Assembly: GCA_905250075.1 (NCBI GenBank)
Contig: CAJNOP010000042.1
Span: 394,982 to 458,981 of the forward strand
Direction: 5' to 3'
Length of the DNA: 64,000 nucleotides
Source of the DNA: Rotaria sp. Silwood1
Lineage: Eukaryota > Rotifera > Eurotatoria > Philodinida > Philodinidae
Within the stretch, counting starts at the first letter, position 1. Each line of letters opens with the position of its first letter. The notes under the pieces were generated by a model that had not been told where the DNA came from, did no database searches, and saw only the letters and a list, made by a program, of their open reading frames with translations. The position numbers were made by a program, and so were the translations under genes. Of this stretch, positions 1 through 12,006 are shown piece by piece.

Positions 1-1528
1 TGATCATTCAGAACATATTGATATAAATAATCCATTGGCACAATTTATAACTGATATTATTATACGAGATGATGATTTAGGAAATAATTCATTAATTAAT
101 TTAACAATATCAAATAATGAATTTTTTTATATTGATTTAAATAATTCATTATGGTTAAAAAATTCATCAATATTACCTGGTCTATATAAAATAGAACTTC
201 AAGCAAAAAATTTTGAATTTGAAACAAAAAAATTTTTACATATTATTATTAATGAACGAAATTTATTAAGATTAAATTTATTTAATAATATGAGTAAAAC
301 ATTTAAAAAATTTTCAATATTAATTATAATTATTTTAATATTTTTTATTATAATGAGTTTTATTATTTTTTTTATTATTTATTATATATGTATAAGAAAA
401 AATGTTGAAAAAAAATTATATGGTAGTAGATTAATTGTTAATGATGAAGATAAATCAAAACAAAATAGTCCACAAACAAAATCAACAACCGTTATATTAC
501 CATCAATTCATAGTAATGATTATACTATTATTACTAAACAAAGAAAAGTAAGTTATACTAATGTGTTTATATCTTGAGTGTGTCATTCATTTTATTTTTT
601 GGAGTATATATATCAACACTAGAATTTTTGCCCTTTACGTCGATACGTTTACATAGGATCAATCGAGTGATGATGATTGTTTTTTCTTGCTCAACTGAGC
701 GCATGCATATCATTTCGAATGGCCATGTGGCTACTAATGACCTTCTCTTTCTCTATTAGAAAAATATGACAGTCTCTTTGTTTTATGAGCTAATAAAAAA
801 AAAAAAAGAAAAAGAACTATTTAAATTAAAAAAAAGGAAATTTGATATTAATCATATAATTCTTTGTTCAGAATTCACAAATTCCATGTGCTAATAGTCC
901 ATCGACAACAGATGCTGAATTTTCTTCATCACTTCTTTCTTGTCCATTCAATGGTACATCATCATCATCAACATCAGATCTTGATCGTTCACATAATAAT
1001 AATAATAATAATCATCATCATCATCATAATCATCAAAATCTACCATCATCAACTGTATCAGCATTAACAACTCTTACACGAAAATCAACACGTCGACAAC
1101 AAACAAAAAATGTTAGTTTTCAAGCAACATTAACTAATCCAACAAATAATGTTTTTAATGATTTATTTCAAAATACATCATCAACATTTAGTACATTACC
1201 AAAACAAACAAAACATGATATATCAATAGCAAATATAAATCAAAATTCACCTATTTTAACAGATTTACCACGAACACAATCAAATGATTTTCCAACATTA
1301 CAAACAATACTTAATCCATCAATAAAAGATATTCAAACAAAATTACCACAACCACAACCACCACCATTACTTAATGGAATTCTTTTACTTGATAAAATGC
1401 TTGCAAAATCATCAATAACAAATAATAATGAGAAAAAACATACAATATCACCATCATCATCAACAATTAGTAATAGTGGATGGTATAATGTCACATCAAA
1501 TTATCAGACACGAGCTAGTATTGTATAA
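1..1528 (+). CDS. Protocadherin-like receptor, C-terminal part (5' end outside window)
   Basis: Partial gene. Exons <1..547 and 872..1528 join in phase 0; the donor is GTAAGT at 548 and the acceptor follows TTTGTTCAG at 871. The visible product starts inside the last extracellular segment, which has a cadherin-like look (DDDLGNNS, then a strand-rich stretch with several N-glycosylation sequons). A strongly hydrophobic membrane segment is encoded at about 305-395, followed by basic residues (CIRKNVEKK) and a low-complexity Ser/Asn/His/Thr-rich cytoplasmic tail of about 270 residues. The tail holds a His/Asn tract, a candidate PP1-docking motif (KNVSF) and ends in ...RASIV, which fits a class I PDZ ligand (S-x-V). 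Role expected from the family: calcium-dependent adhesion or signalling at the plasma membrane. The cadherin call rests on one partial repeat plus architecture, so another single-pass receptor remains possible. Confidence 0.7.
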
Positions 1529-2659
1529 TTATTGTATAACCAAGTGTGCATGTTGACTAGTCGTTGTTTCTTTTTTTCTTTTTCTTTTTCTTTGTATAGG
1601 GAATTGTTTTGAATAATAAAAACTGTTGCTTTTATGTGTGGATTAAACATTTCCATAATTTTAAATTTTAAATCATAGATCTAATAGATGAATTTTAATA
1701 CTAAAAGAGATTTTTAGCGGGACTTCAGAGTCTAATTAAAAACAAAATGTCTTCGCTACATCCAGAGGGAGCATCAAGTGACTAATAAATAAAAGAAATA
1801 GCAGTTTTGTAGAATAGAACATATAGGGAAAAACAAATCTGCATGAAGATTAATCGGTGATACAAAAAAAAAAACTTTCTTTTTGTATTTAATCTTCCCA
1901 TAATTAGACGTCAATATGAAATATGATGATGTCATATATCAATCGCTAACATTAATCAAAATGTATAGCATCATACTTGTAGCAGCACATACAATTAACA
2001 GCAAGTGGAGTTGATCATAGGTTGTTTTCAGCTTTTGTTTAGATTCACTTAAGAATATTACCATAGAGAACTTTAGTACATCTCTTCGAAATTAAAAGAA
2101 TTTCTAATGAATATTTAAGGTAGATATGGTAGATCACATCTCTTGGAATGTTCATCATATAGATTCTAATGAGCTATAAATATTCAGCTGGAAAAAAAGC
2201 GTTTTTTTCATAGTCGTATCTTACTATAGAAACAACGAAAAGACCTTAAACTTCCATCATAAATTATTCTCATCAGCGCTCATATCTGTGGAAAGTTTCA
2301 AGACGATATTCGAAAATTAGTTTTCTCTATGTTTCCGATTAGACACCACAACATTAACTTCAAATATATTGAATGCAAGGCAATAATCCCAAGTCAAAAC
2401 TGATTAATCGTGTAGGAAACTTTTGTATATATATCTCAACAAGGAGAATATTAAAGATTTTATCTGAAACTTCTTTAGCACTATATTACTTAAATGATAT
2501 GTTGACAATGAAGAGCTTGGAACTAAAACTTTCTCAATTAAATATGTATTTCCGAACAACTTATTGTCGTTCATAATAAATTTTTCCCAACAGATGTCTC
2601 TCAAAATAATTCATTTATTAGCGACATGTAAAAAACTTGGAAAATCAAACTAAAGAATT
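1529..2659. other. Intergenic, no gene recognised
   Basis: About 1.1 kb between the cadherin-like stop and the next promoter. It is AT-rich, with an AATAAA-type signal near 1612 that could serve the upstream gene. The short open frames on both strands near 2373-2604 overlap each other and have no family features, so I treat them as chance. Confidence 0.6.
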
Positions 2660-2672
2660 GTTGCCAAGCATC
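2660..2672 (+). promoter_or_regulatory. X-box-like (RFX) site upstream of the 2722 gene
   Basis: GTTGCC-A-AGCATC matches the RFX X-box pattern GTTRCC-N(1-3)-RGYAAC with one mismatch in the second half. It lies 50-62 bp before the start codon. RFX factors drive ciliary genes in animals; the functional reading is inference from motif, position and the recurrence of a similar site before the RSPH4/6 gene. Confidence 0.5.
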
Positions 2673-2721
2673 ATAACATGTAAATGGTAATAGTTTGAAT
2701 CTATTTGTTATTTAACTGATC

Positions 2722-5136
2722 ATGCCGCAAGTTGTTGCTACACAAACTTATTGTCTTGAAAATTCAAATAAATTAACACGACCAGGTTTTGAAACATTTT
2801 TGACTACTGATGATAGTCGGGGACCAACAGTTGTTGATAAACGTCAAGTTAAACGTCTCTATCGTTTACAACGCAAACCTAACACAAATACTCGTCTACA
2901 TTTGGATAATTCAGATGTTGGCTATGATACAGAAGGACATTTCGAAAGTGTTGTACGTAAACAAATAGATGAAAGTTTTGTTCAACCACCTAAAAGAGTT
3001 TATCATCGACCATTGGATGTGTCAAATAAAGCCTTGGCAAAACTTTCATTGGGAAAAACTCGTCGTGATCCTCAACAGATTATACCAAGTCAAATTACAA
3101 CAGTGCGTAGTCATCCAGAAGCTATTACTATACTTCGGTATGATAAAAATCTAACAAAAATTTGAATCGATATACGAAGTTTTGTTTTTTTATTCTTCAG
3201 ACATGAACAAGATTCTGATAAAGAAATTGTACCTCGTTTTACAGATCGACTAGTTTTAGATCGAACTATTCGTAGTCGATTAGGTCCCGGTGGTAATTTT
3301 TCTCTATGATATCTTTCGTAAATTTTCTTCTTTTTTAGGTACACTAAATCCTGGAGAAGATTGTAAACAAGCTGAAGATTATCTTCGAAATCTTACATCT
3401 AATTCGAAACAACAACAAAGCTTAAAAACGAATGAATTACATCGCAATCAACTCGCTCATCATTTTATGTGTACATCCATGCAACAAGCTGCTTTTGATG
3501 AAATACCATGGGGTAAAATAAAATACATCATCAATTATTTAATTTTATTTTTTTGTTTCTTCAAATGAAAAATTTATTAGATTCAAAACTACCACCAAAA
3601 TTGCCAGTACCATTAACAACTTATGAAGTTAATGGTAGTGATCCATTATTAAAATCGAAAAGTCATTCATCATTTCTTGATTCACGTACATGTAATATTC
3701 TTCAATGGGATCGTGTACAATCACGAAATATTCATTACAATCAAAAACCTTTTAATAATGTTGAACCATTACGACGTGCACAACAGATACCTGGTTATTC
3801 AGGTTCAATTGGTGGTTATAATCTACAAGATATTGATAATCCAGAAATTGATTTTAAACCTTATACAGTACTTCGTACTGAACAACCAAAATTTTCACTC
3901 AATCCTTTGTAAGTTAAAGATTTTTCGGTCTTTTTTTTTTCATAAAAGCTTGAAATGAAGAGTATATGTCATAAAAAGTAGCAGATACTGTTGAGTCATC
4001 TAATGATCAATAATAAAAGAGCTTTAGTTGTTGTCCTACATTCATCGAATAAAAATGGTTCTGGAATCGTTTTACGGAATTCATGTTGTTATAAAAGATT
4101 TTGAATGTAGACATTCCAAAAATTCTCGAGCAGATCTATCGTTTGGTATTATTCAGGGTATCTCATCTTGAGGAGCTCGAGAAAAGGCTGTCTCTTTTGC
4201 TTATCTTACCAAAAATATTAAAAAAATTCATGAAGAAATGTTAAATGCGAATGAAGATTCTTCATGCAACGCGAAAACATCATACTTCAGTGTACTCTAA
4301 GGATATGCAAAAGGTATTCTTGAGACCTTGTTAACTATTTCAAATATACTATGGACACCTGTTACGAGTGTATTAATTTGTCTTCATTCTAAATAAATCT
4401 TTCTGCCACAAAAATTTCTATAAAATGAACTAAAACTAATATGTTCGTTATATACCCTTAGAACACGTTGAAGTATGGAATTTTGTTGTTTTCTTCTTGA
4501 TAAGACTTTACAAGACTTCAACACTGAAGTCTCTGTTATTCTTCCTCTCTCGAGTATCGTACGATGATGCCGTGTGATACTAGCTACCTAAGAAAAACAG
4601 AGAATATTATGACTATCTGGTGAAGATAGATAGTCATACAAGTTAAAATCTGCATCAAAGCTTAAAACGTATATATATATATGTATAAAGTTTCCGTTGC
4701 CAAAATGTTAAATATATTTTCTTTCTAGTAAAACAAATATTCCATTTTATACTGGAAAAACACATTGGACTAAAGTTGATCCTGTATCTCATTATGATGA
4801 ATTTGGTCACGCTTATACAACAACAGCAGCATTTCATAAGTAAGAAATTGTATTTGTTTTTTTCTCGGTTTATTTTTTACTTTAATATTTATGATTAGAT
4901 CATTTCCTATTGATAATTCATTGTATCATCATTCTGATTTACATGGACCATTATCACAAATTGTAACAACTGTTATACCACAAAATCCATTTAATCAAAT
5001 GGATATTAGTAGTACAACAATAAATACATCAATAGATAGTCGATCACATATTTTAATTCGACAATTACCAAGAAAATCATTAAACGACAATAAAAAAAAT
5101 GAAGAAAAAATTGTTAATAATGAAGTTAACAATTAA
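2722..5136 (+). CDS. Conserved ciliary/sperm microtubule-associated-type protein
   Basis: Six exons: 2722..3137, 3201..3292, 3339..3512, 3581..3908, 4729..4839, 4899..5136. They sum to 1359 nt (452 residues) with consistent phases and GT-AG borders. There are no membrane segments or signal peptide. The product is basic and proline/tyrosine-rich, with short conserved-looking blocks: QIPGYSGSIGG near residue 315, then FKPYTVLRTEQP, FYTGKTHW and HYDEFGHAYTT. The IPGYSG block, with scattered Tyr/Pro/Gly motifs, is typical of proteins that line or decorate ciliary and sperm-tail microtubules; SPATA48/SPMIP7-type proteins are a candidate from memory only. An X-box-like site upstream and the neighbouring LRRC27 and RSPH4/6 genes support a ciliary role. 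Intron 4 (820 bp) is much longer than the others. Gene structure is confident; the function is an inference. Confidence 0.72.
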
Positions 5137-5167
5137 AACAATGAATTTAATTTTTTCATTTCTATTA

Positions 5168-5514
5168 TTAATCAAATAAAATATCATTACTTTTTGTATA
5201 AAACCATTCATTTGTATATAATTCACGAGGTCGTAAATGTTGAGAAAGTGGTCGATGTAAATGATTGTATAATAATTTGATGATATTTTCATCATTATGA
5301 TTCTGTTGATTTGGATTGAAAGTTTTATTTTCAATTGAATTGAATTTATGATCTATCTTTTTTGTAATATTCATAATATTGTTTTGTGAAGATTGAGAAT
5401 GTTGAAATTGATTCATCTTTAAATGAGTATTATTATTTAATAATAATTTTTTTTCTTCATAGTCTAATGCTATTTGAGCTTTAAATAGATTTTGGTAAAA
5501 TGATGAGAATTAGT
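5168..5514 (-). CDS. Possible 3' terminal exon of a small minus-strand gene
   Basis: An open frame of about 115 codons runs on the minus strand and ends with TAA at 5168, only 31 bp from the stop of the convergent gene. The product is Asn/Gln/Lys-rich in its middle and ends in a compact block (RPLSQHLRPRELYTNEWFY) that looks like a conserved C-terminus. An in-frame ATG lies at 5416. Upstream on the minus strand there is a TACTAAT-like branch site, then TTTAAAG at about 5487, a possible acceptor, so this may be the last exon of a spliced gene. I could not find convincing upstream exons between 5520 and 6000. It may be a short gene, a decayed one, or chance. Confidence 0.3.
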
Positions 5515-5953
5515 AGATAATAGCAATAGCTTATTTCGTTTAATTAAAATAAAAAATAATGAATATCAATCAGGCGCGAATACAAAAAAAAAATTTCTAT
5601 AGAAAAAAGATATTCGAAACTACTATATAAGTTTTTATTTAACATTAGTATAGAAAAATTTGTATTCGAGATAAGTTTCTCAATACGTTTGCTCGATGAC
5701 ATAGATTCACTCTAAAGAAAGAATTATATACATAATAATACATGCAGTTCATATTGAATTCAGAAGAAAATCTCAATCAGCTTAGCATTATTTTCATTTG
5801 AAAAAGATCATTAGTATATATTACATATTTATTAAACAAATTTATAAAACAGTTCAAAACATGTTGAATATTGTCATTCAATGTAATCAAAATATAATAT
5901 TGTTAATGTTTGTGGAAGATGGCGTTAGATTCTTTTTTTTGTATAAAGCTGCT

Positions 5954-5969
5954 GTTGCTAGGTTGCAAT
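5954..5969 (+). promoter_or_regulatory. Tandem RFX half-site-like motif upstream of LRRC27
   Basis: GTTGCTAGGTTGCAAT holds two GTTGC half sites in direct orientation, 97-112 bp before the LRRC27 start codon. It does not form a canonical inverted X-box, so it is much weaker than the sites at 2660 and 16697. Confidence 0.22.
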
Positions 5970-6065
5970 TGACTAACGTAATAGAAAACATGGTGTGAAT
6001 AAAAATAAAGTACTCATACTTCGAAAGTATTTACATAATAAATTGTTATAAATGTTGATTTGAAT

Positions 6066-9000
6066 ATGACGAATGATAATGAATTTCAACCAGATCTATC
6101 CGAAAATGAAGAAGAAGATAATAAATCATTAAAAAATGATATTGATGATAATTTATCTGAATTATCATTGTCTTCATCACCTGAATTAGATCTACAAGAA
6201 AAAGATTGTGAAGACGAAATTAAAAATAATGATCTTTCACCTGAAGTACATGATCAAGTCGATGAAATTCTTCATATTAATGAAAATCAAGAAGAAGATG
6301 AACTTACTCAATTTATAAAACAAGCTAAACAACAAGATTATAATTGTCTTGATCTTTCAAAAAAAAATATTACTAAATTTCCATCAACATTATTAGAATT
6401 TCCTTCATTGCAAGTAAATTCGTATTAAAATAATTCGATTTTAACAAAAAAAAAAAATTCATCGATATTTTTCTTTTTCTCTTTTTAGTATTTATATTTA
6501 GAAGGTAATGAAATAACACAATTACCAAATGATTTATTTCTTCGATTACCTTATTTAAAATGGATTGATTTACGCAACAATAAAATCACTCATATTCCGA
6601 GTCTTGGTCTCGATAAACATAATTCATTACGATATTTATTATTAAGTGGAAATTTAATTCGAACACTACCTGTTCAACTTGGTAAAGTTTATGTTTTAAA
6701 TTCATATGTATATACAGTAGAGTGCAACAAAAAATTTGCCATTCGAATTTCTCACTAAAGCATCTCTACTCAAAAACAAAAAACTCAACTTTCATTCGAA
6801 AAATTGATATTAAGATAAATACATAGAGATTTAGTCACGTATCAGAAATTAATTTAAATCTGAACGAAAGATTTCTCACGTTGAAATTTCGAACATACTT
6901 TTTCGGACTACTTTTAATCGACTCTCATAAATTCTAAGAGCTAGTAGTTTTTAATTAATGCTTTCATTACAAAGTATCAGAAAAGTTTTGTTTGATGGTC
7001 AAGATCTTGTCAAATACCAGCATTATGCATTAGGGAAAATATTTTGATATTAAGATATTTTAAAATAGGACTCTTTGTATAAAAATCGTACTATCTTTCT
7101 TTTAGTAATAGTATCCTTTTACGAATTGAGCTGTCTTTCAGCTGTTTTAATAGGGTCTCATTTGTTTTTCAAAAATTTTTGACGATGCTTGAAAAATATG
7201 TGTTTATTAGAGCTGGGAAATAGATGAAGAGAACAAGTACATCCACATCCGAATCTGTTTTTTTTTTTATATTACTCGTCATATTACTAGGATATAATTA
7301 TTCACGCATCAAATACTTTGTCCTGTGGTGTTGCCCTAAGGCCGAAATTAAACGAAAATTAGTTTTTAGTATTGAATATGCTATTCAAAATCTGATCTGA
7401 ATAAATATTGAGCCTACCGACACTTGATGCTTTTGGCATATTTGAATTTTCTTCGACTTTTCTAATTTGTATTAACATTATTTTTATAAGTTTCACTGCG
7501 AAAACATTGTAAACTTTTCTAAATTTTCAAATTGTTTGCATCTTATTATCTCTGAAAGTATCTATAATAAACGATCTAAATTCTTTGGAACAACCTAATT
7601 TGTATGGATATTTGATATACAACAATATTTTTTGAACAAAAAGTAAAAACTCTTGATTCATTTAAACTATAATTGTCTTCAACTTGGTCCATTTACTTCT
7701 AGTTCAATTTTAATATCGTTCCTAACATATATATATATTGATTTAGGTAAATTAAAAGGTTTATCAGCGCTTAATCTCGATGGTAATCCATTAGATCATC
7801 CACCATTGGAAATAGTTAAACACGGTATTAAAGCAATTCAACAATATTTACGTAATGAACATATTCATCATTCAAAATGTACAAATCAAAAAACTGATTC
7901 CGAAGATGAAAATTATTATGATGATGAACAACAAACTAATATTGTACAAGATGTTTGGGCATCATCTGATGATGATAATGATGATCAACAACGACGAATA
8001 GCAAGGTCTTCTCAACCTTCTACCCTTATATCTCGTCCATCGTTGATACTCCTTCGAAAATCTAAGTATTTTGATAGTAGCAAAAAAAAAATAATAAAAT
8101 CATTCACCATATTTTTTTAAATATTTTGGTGAAATGATTTCGAGCATAAGTTTTGCTCATCTAGTCCTTATTTACATATATAGATCTGAAGCGAGCTACT
8201 ATAAATCAGCTATTGCAAATCCGTTAACTACTCATCTTCAATCATGTATACATCAACAGAGAGTGAGTTATTCGGAAATGCGTATGCATCCTTCACCATC
8301 ATGTCGACAACGAGCTAAGTCTGATATCAAACTTCCTCGAGTGTATGTTGGTTGTTTCTATATAAAAAAACAAATTAGTATCAATGAGTCTGTGCACGTC
8401 TTGCACTTTCAATCGTTCTTTCTCTCTCTCTCTGTCGTGTTTTTTTTTGTATCCTGTTGTTGATTGTACCACTATGTTTGACTGGTTGATTTGTTGCTAT
8501 TGCAATAACGAGCAAAGGAGAGAGAGAGAGTGAGCTTCATTTGTTTCTCAAGTGTTGTTATCTTAATTTAATCAAAAAAAAAAAAAAAAGAAAAGGAATT
8601 CTTTTTTTTTTTGTTCTCTAATATTTTATTTGTTTAGAAAAACAAAGACAATAACAAAAAAAAACAATCAACTAACACAAATAATATCAAATGATCCAGT
8701 GGGAGATGCTTATGCAGCTCGAGCACGAGAAGAACAACGACTTATACGTATGAAAGTATGTTCTCATACTTAAAATAATCAACAATAACAACAAAAAAAA
8801 AAAAAAAGAATAATTATTTTGTTTGTTTATTTTAATTAAAGCATCATCATATAAAAATAAATGAAGAATTACAAAAAGTAAAAAATAAAGAATTATTACA
8901 TGAGTGGAAAGAAGATTATCGTACTAATCAACAAAAATTACATCGAAAACGTCTTGTTAAAGGCAAAGGTAATTTTGTTTTTTATAAAAATATATATATT

Positions 9001-10215
9001 TTATTTGAATGAACAAAAAAAAATAAGACTATCAAGAAGCAGTTGTACAAGCACCATTCGGTATTGATCCTCATTATATTTCCGTTATGGACAAAGATCA
9101 ACAGGAAATGGTCGAAAAAGCAATCAGATATGAAAGTCGTCGTAATCGTTCACCTGAAAGTGCGATGCGAGAAGAAGAAGAGAGGTAAATACGACTGATA
9201 ATCAACAGTGTAACTGTATTTTAGTAAAATTCTAGCCAAAAAACGTAGTTATTTCTTATATAATTACTCTCCATTTCGATTTCATTCACTTCACATCGAA
9301 AAATTTTCTTCTATATTCCTTTTTTTTGAATAATATTCGGATTAATAATTTATTATATAGTTCGTTTAAAATCATAGAATATTTAACAAATAATGTTTCG
9401 TTTCCATCGGCAAAACATTTTTCTTGTAGTTTCATTCTTGGCCTCGACGAAATTTCAAATATTTGTTCTCTTCTCAGTTCGATCTTAATATTCTCAATTA
9501 TAATTATGCATAATCATATTTAATATACAACGTAATAACATAAAAAATACGAAAGTTATCAATATTTATTATGCATAATGAAAAAAAACAAATTAAGTTG
9601 TTTTTTTTTCACGGTTTTACCACATTGAATTGCTAATTGTTAACCTTGATAGTAAAGTAAACGTATAGTTATGAATTGCATGTTATGTATTTTTTCGCTT
9701 TTCGTTCTTAACAATGATTTCTGACATATTATTTGGTTGACGCCAAATTATATTATAAATTTTGTTCAACCAATAATCATCTGAGAATGAATTCTTTAAA
9801 TGACTAATCATGAACATAAGCAAAGGCTTTCAGTAGTGTATAGATATATTCTTTAGAATTAGAATTTTCTTTTGATTTGATTGAAATATATTTATATTGG
9901 CTTTTTTTTAAAATCTTTATTTAGACGTATACGTGATCGACAAATTCAAGATCGTATACGTGAAATAACTGGTAAAATAATTAAACGTCGTAGTGAAGTA
10001 CGAGGAAATGCATATGAAGAAAAACGTCAAGCTGAACTTGAACTACGTGAAGTAAAATATTGAATAATGTTATTTTCCTATTCAATTCTTTTTCTTTTTT
10101 CTTTTTTTTTTTTTAGTTAAGAAAACTTGAAACTGAAGTTAAACAACGTCGTACTCAAATCGATAGTCGTTTTAAAGCATATACTGGTGATGTAAAAGCT
10201 CGTAAAAAATTGTGA
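6066..10215 (+). CDS. LRRC27: Leucine-rich repeat-containing protein 27 orthologue
   Basis: Nine exons: 6066..6413, 6489..6681, 7747..8065, 8184..8342, 8638..8755, 8842..8968, 9028..9184, 9925..10051, 10117..10215. They give 548 residues (human LRRC27 is about 530) and all junctions keep frame. Order: an acidic Asp/Glu/Ser-rich N-terminus (residues 1-85); four to five LRRs (about 90-210) with blocks FPSLQYLYLEGN, LKWIDLRNNKI, LLLSGNLIRTLP and ALNLDGNPLDHPP; an acidic linker; then a long Arg/Lys/Glu-rich predicted coiled coil to the end. The LRR blocks line up one for one with human LRRC27 (IPSLQQLHLQRN, LTWLDLRYNRI, LPVELG) and the RPSLILLRKS segment with its linker. The first ATG of the open frame is used. 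Introns 2 (1065 bp) and 7 (740 bp) are long. LRRC27 is poorly characterised and mainly expressed in ciliated or testicular cells. No enzymatic domain is seen. Confidence 0.9.
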
Positions 10216-12006
10216 TTTGTCATAGTTTTTTTATTTGTAAAAATTCATATGCATGAATAAATTTGAATTATATAATCGAAATGTAATGTCAATTCTTGAA
10301 TATTTGTGCTTGATGAATTTCAATTTTTAAGTAAGCTTATGGCAAAAAAAAAAAGAAGAAAGTTAACGCATTTCAATGTTGTTATTATTATTATAATTAT
10401 TATTGATAAAAAAGATTTTCAACACATCATATGTTTTACTTTCGATTTTAATTGAACGAGAAAAAATTTCTTCTCCTCCTACTCCGTGTAATTGATACTA
10501 GACTAGCCAGTAATTAGTCGTTCGTCCCCAATTAACAATCAATGATCAGCCATTGGTCTTTCTTCTCTTCTACTATTATACCCTCAAGGCAATTTCACAT
10601 ATTGAGCACACGAGAGACTCAAAATTGAAGGTAGACGAGACATGTAAGTACATGCATAGAAAAGAACAAAGAGACGAACAAATGGACAATACCCTCATGT
10701 GTAATTATAGAACATGAACTATGATGATGAACAATTTAGTGAAAAAGAACAAAAAAAAAAGTATAATTGTTATTTTTTTTGTTTAACTTATTCATCATAT
10801 GAAATATACAACTAGTAGTCTTTTTTGTAAATATAAAATACGAATAAATCTGTGAGAAAAAAAAATTTGAATTTGATCTTCTTGATTTTTGTTTTAATCC
10901 GAATTCATCCACTTTCTCGATATAAAAACTTAGTCACTCATCAGGAGGTTTGAAATAGTTAATTAAAATAAAGAAGATTTAAATATTGTAACAGTACTTA
11001 ATCTCGGATAAGTATGTCAGAGCAAAAGCAAAACTAAAATGTCGAGTGTTGTTTTCTTCAAAAATATTTCTTTCATATAAACAATACATATATATATATA
11101 TATGTATACATGTTTATCAATAGATCCATTGGGAAAAATACTCAAATTAAGTTCTCATACTTAACTGGTAAATAAAAGTTGTTGTTTTCAAACAATCTAT
11201 GCGGTTCAATGCATTGAGATTATATAATCAAATGAAGTTTGTGCTTGATGAATTTTCAATTCATCTCCTCCTTCTCGTTCTCTCCAAAAAGAAGAAATAA
11301 AGAATGCAAGTGACAATTGAGCTTATGGCAAAATTTGACGCATTCAATGTTGTTATTACCGATCATCGAATAGACACGTGTGGACTCATGTTGACGCGAC
11401 ACATAGACACTAGCAGAGTTCATTCATCTGATAAATCATCAACTATAGGCTATGCTTGTCTTCATTAGAAAATAAGTAAGATGACCCCTACCTAATTATC
11501 AATGGTAGTCAAATCGGACAGGCGCGCGTGAAAGCGAAGGTGATGTCTTTACATTGAACTCCACCCCTATCGAGAGAGAGAGAGAGAAAACGTTGATTTC
11601 CGATTTTGTGACACTTGACTCAAATTAAAGTTGATGAGAGTGAGAGAACATGTCTTAAATCTGTCTCCCTCTCTTAACATAGATTAAAACTGAATAATGA
11701 CTGTTCCATTAGCCTCCGGAATCAAAATCAGGCGATCTATATATATACGTATATATATAGTGTATACACAAAAATTCTTTTATTCAACTCATCTCGTGAT
11801 AACAAGTAGTACAAGAAAAAATGATGATGACAATAAAAAGAAAAGTGCCCGAGAGAGAGAAACAAAAATGGCCCGTAAATAGCACTGTGTAAAAAAAAAT
11901 AAACCCACAAAAAAAATGAATTATTGATACCCAAAACCGGGAACAAAGGAAAAGAAAAACGACAAAACGAAAAAAAAGAAAAGAAAAAGAAAAAACATTT
12001 TCTTGT
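10216..12006. other. Intergenic between LRRC27 and the convergent nuclear receptor gene
   Basis: 1.8 kb with no gene. It holds polyadenylation-like AATAAA just after LRRC27 (about 10255), A-rich and TA microsatellite tracts (11091-11105, 11738-11760) and GA tracts (11572-11588). It should contain both 3' UTRs. Confidence 0.6.

Noticed and set aside
574-1067. Open frames after the first cadherin-like exon, including a His/Ile-rich one
   Set aside because: They lie in the intron or are shifted readings of exon 2, whose correct frame is fixed by the phase-0 junction 547/872.
2373-2604. Overlapping open frames on both strands in the first spacer
   Set aside because: No start context, splice continuity or residue pattern; AT-rich chance frames.
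5798-5998. Plus-strand open frame just before LRRC27
   Set aside because: Composition is that of AT-rich non-coding DNA, and it overlaps the probable promoter.
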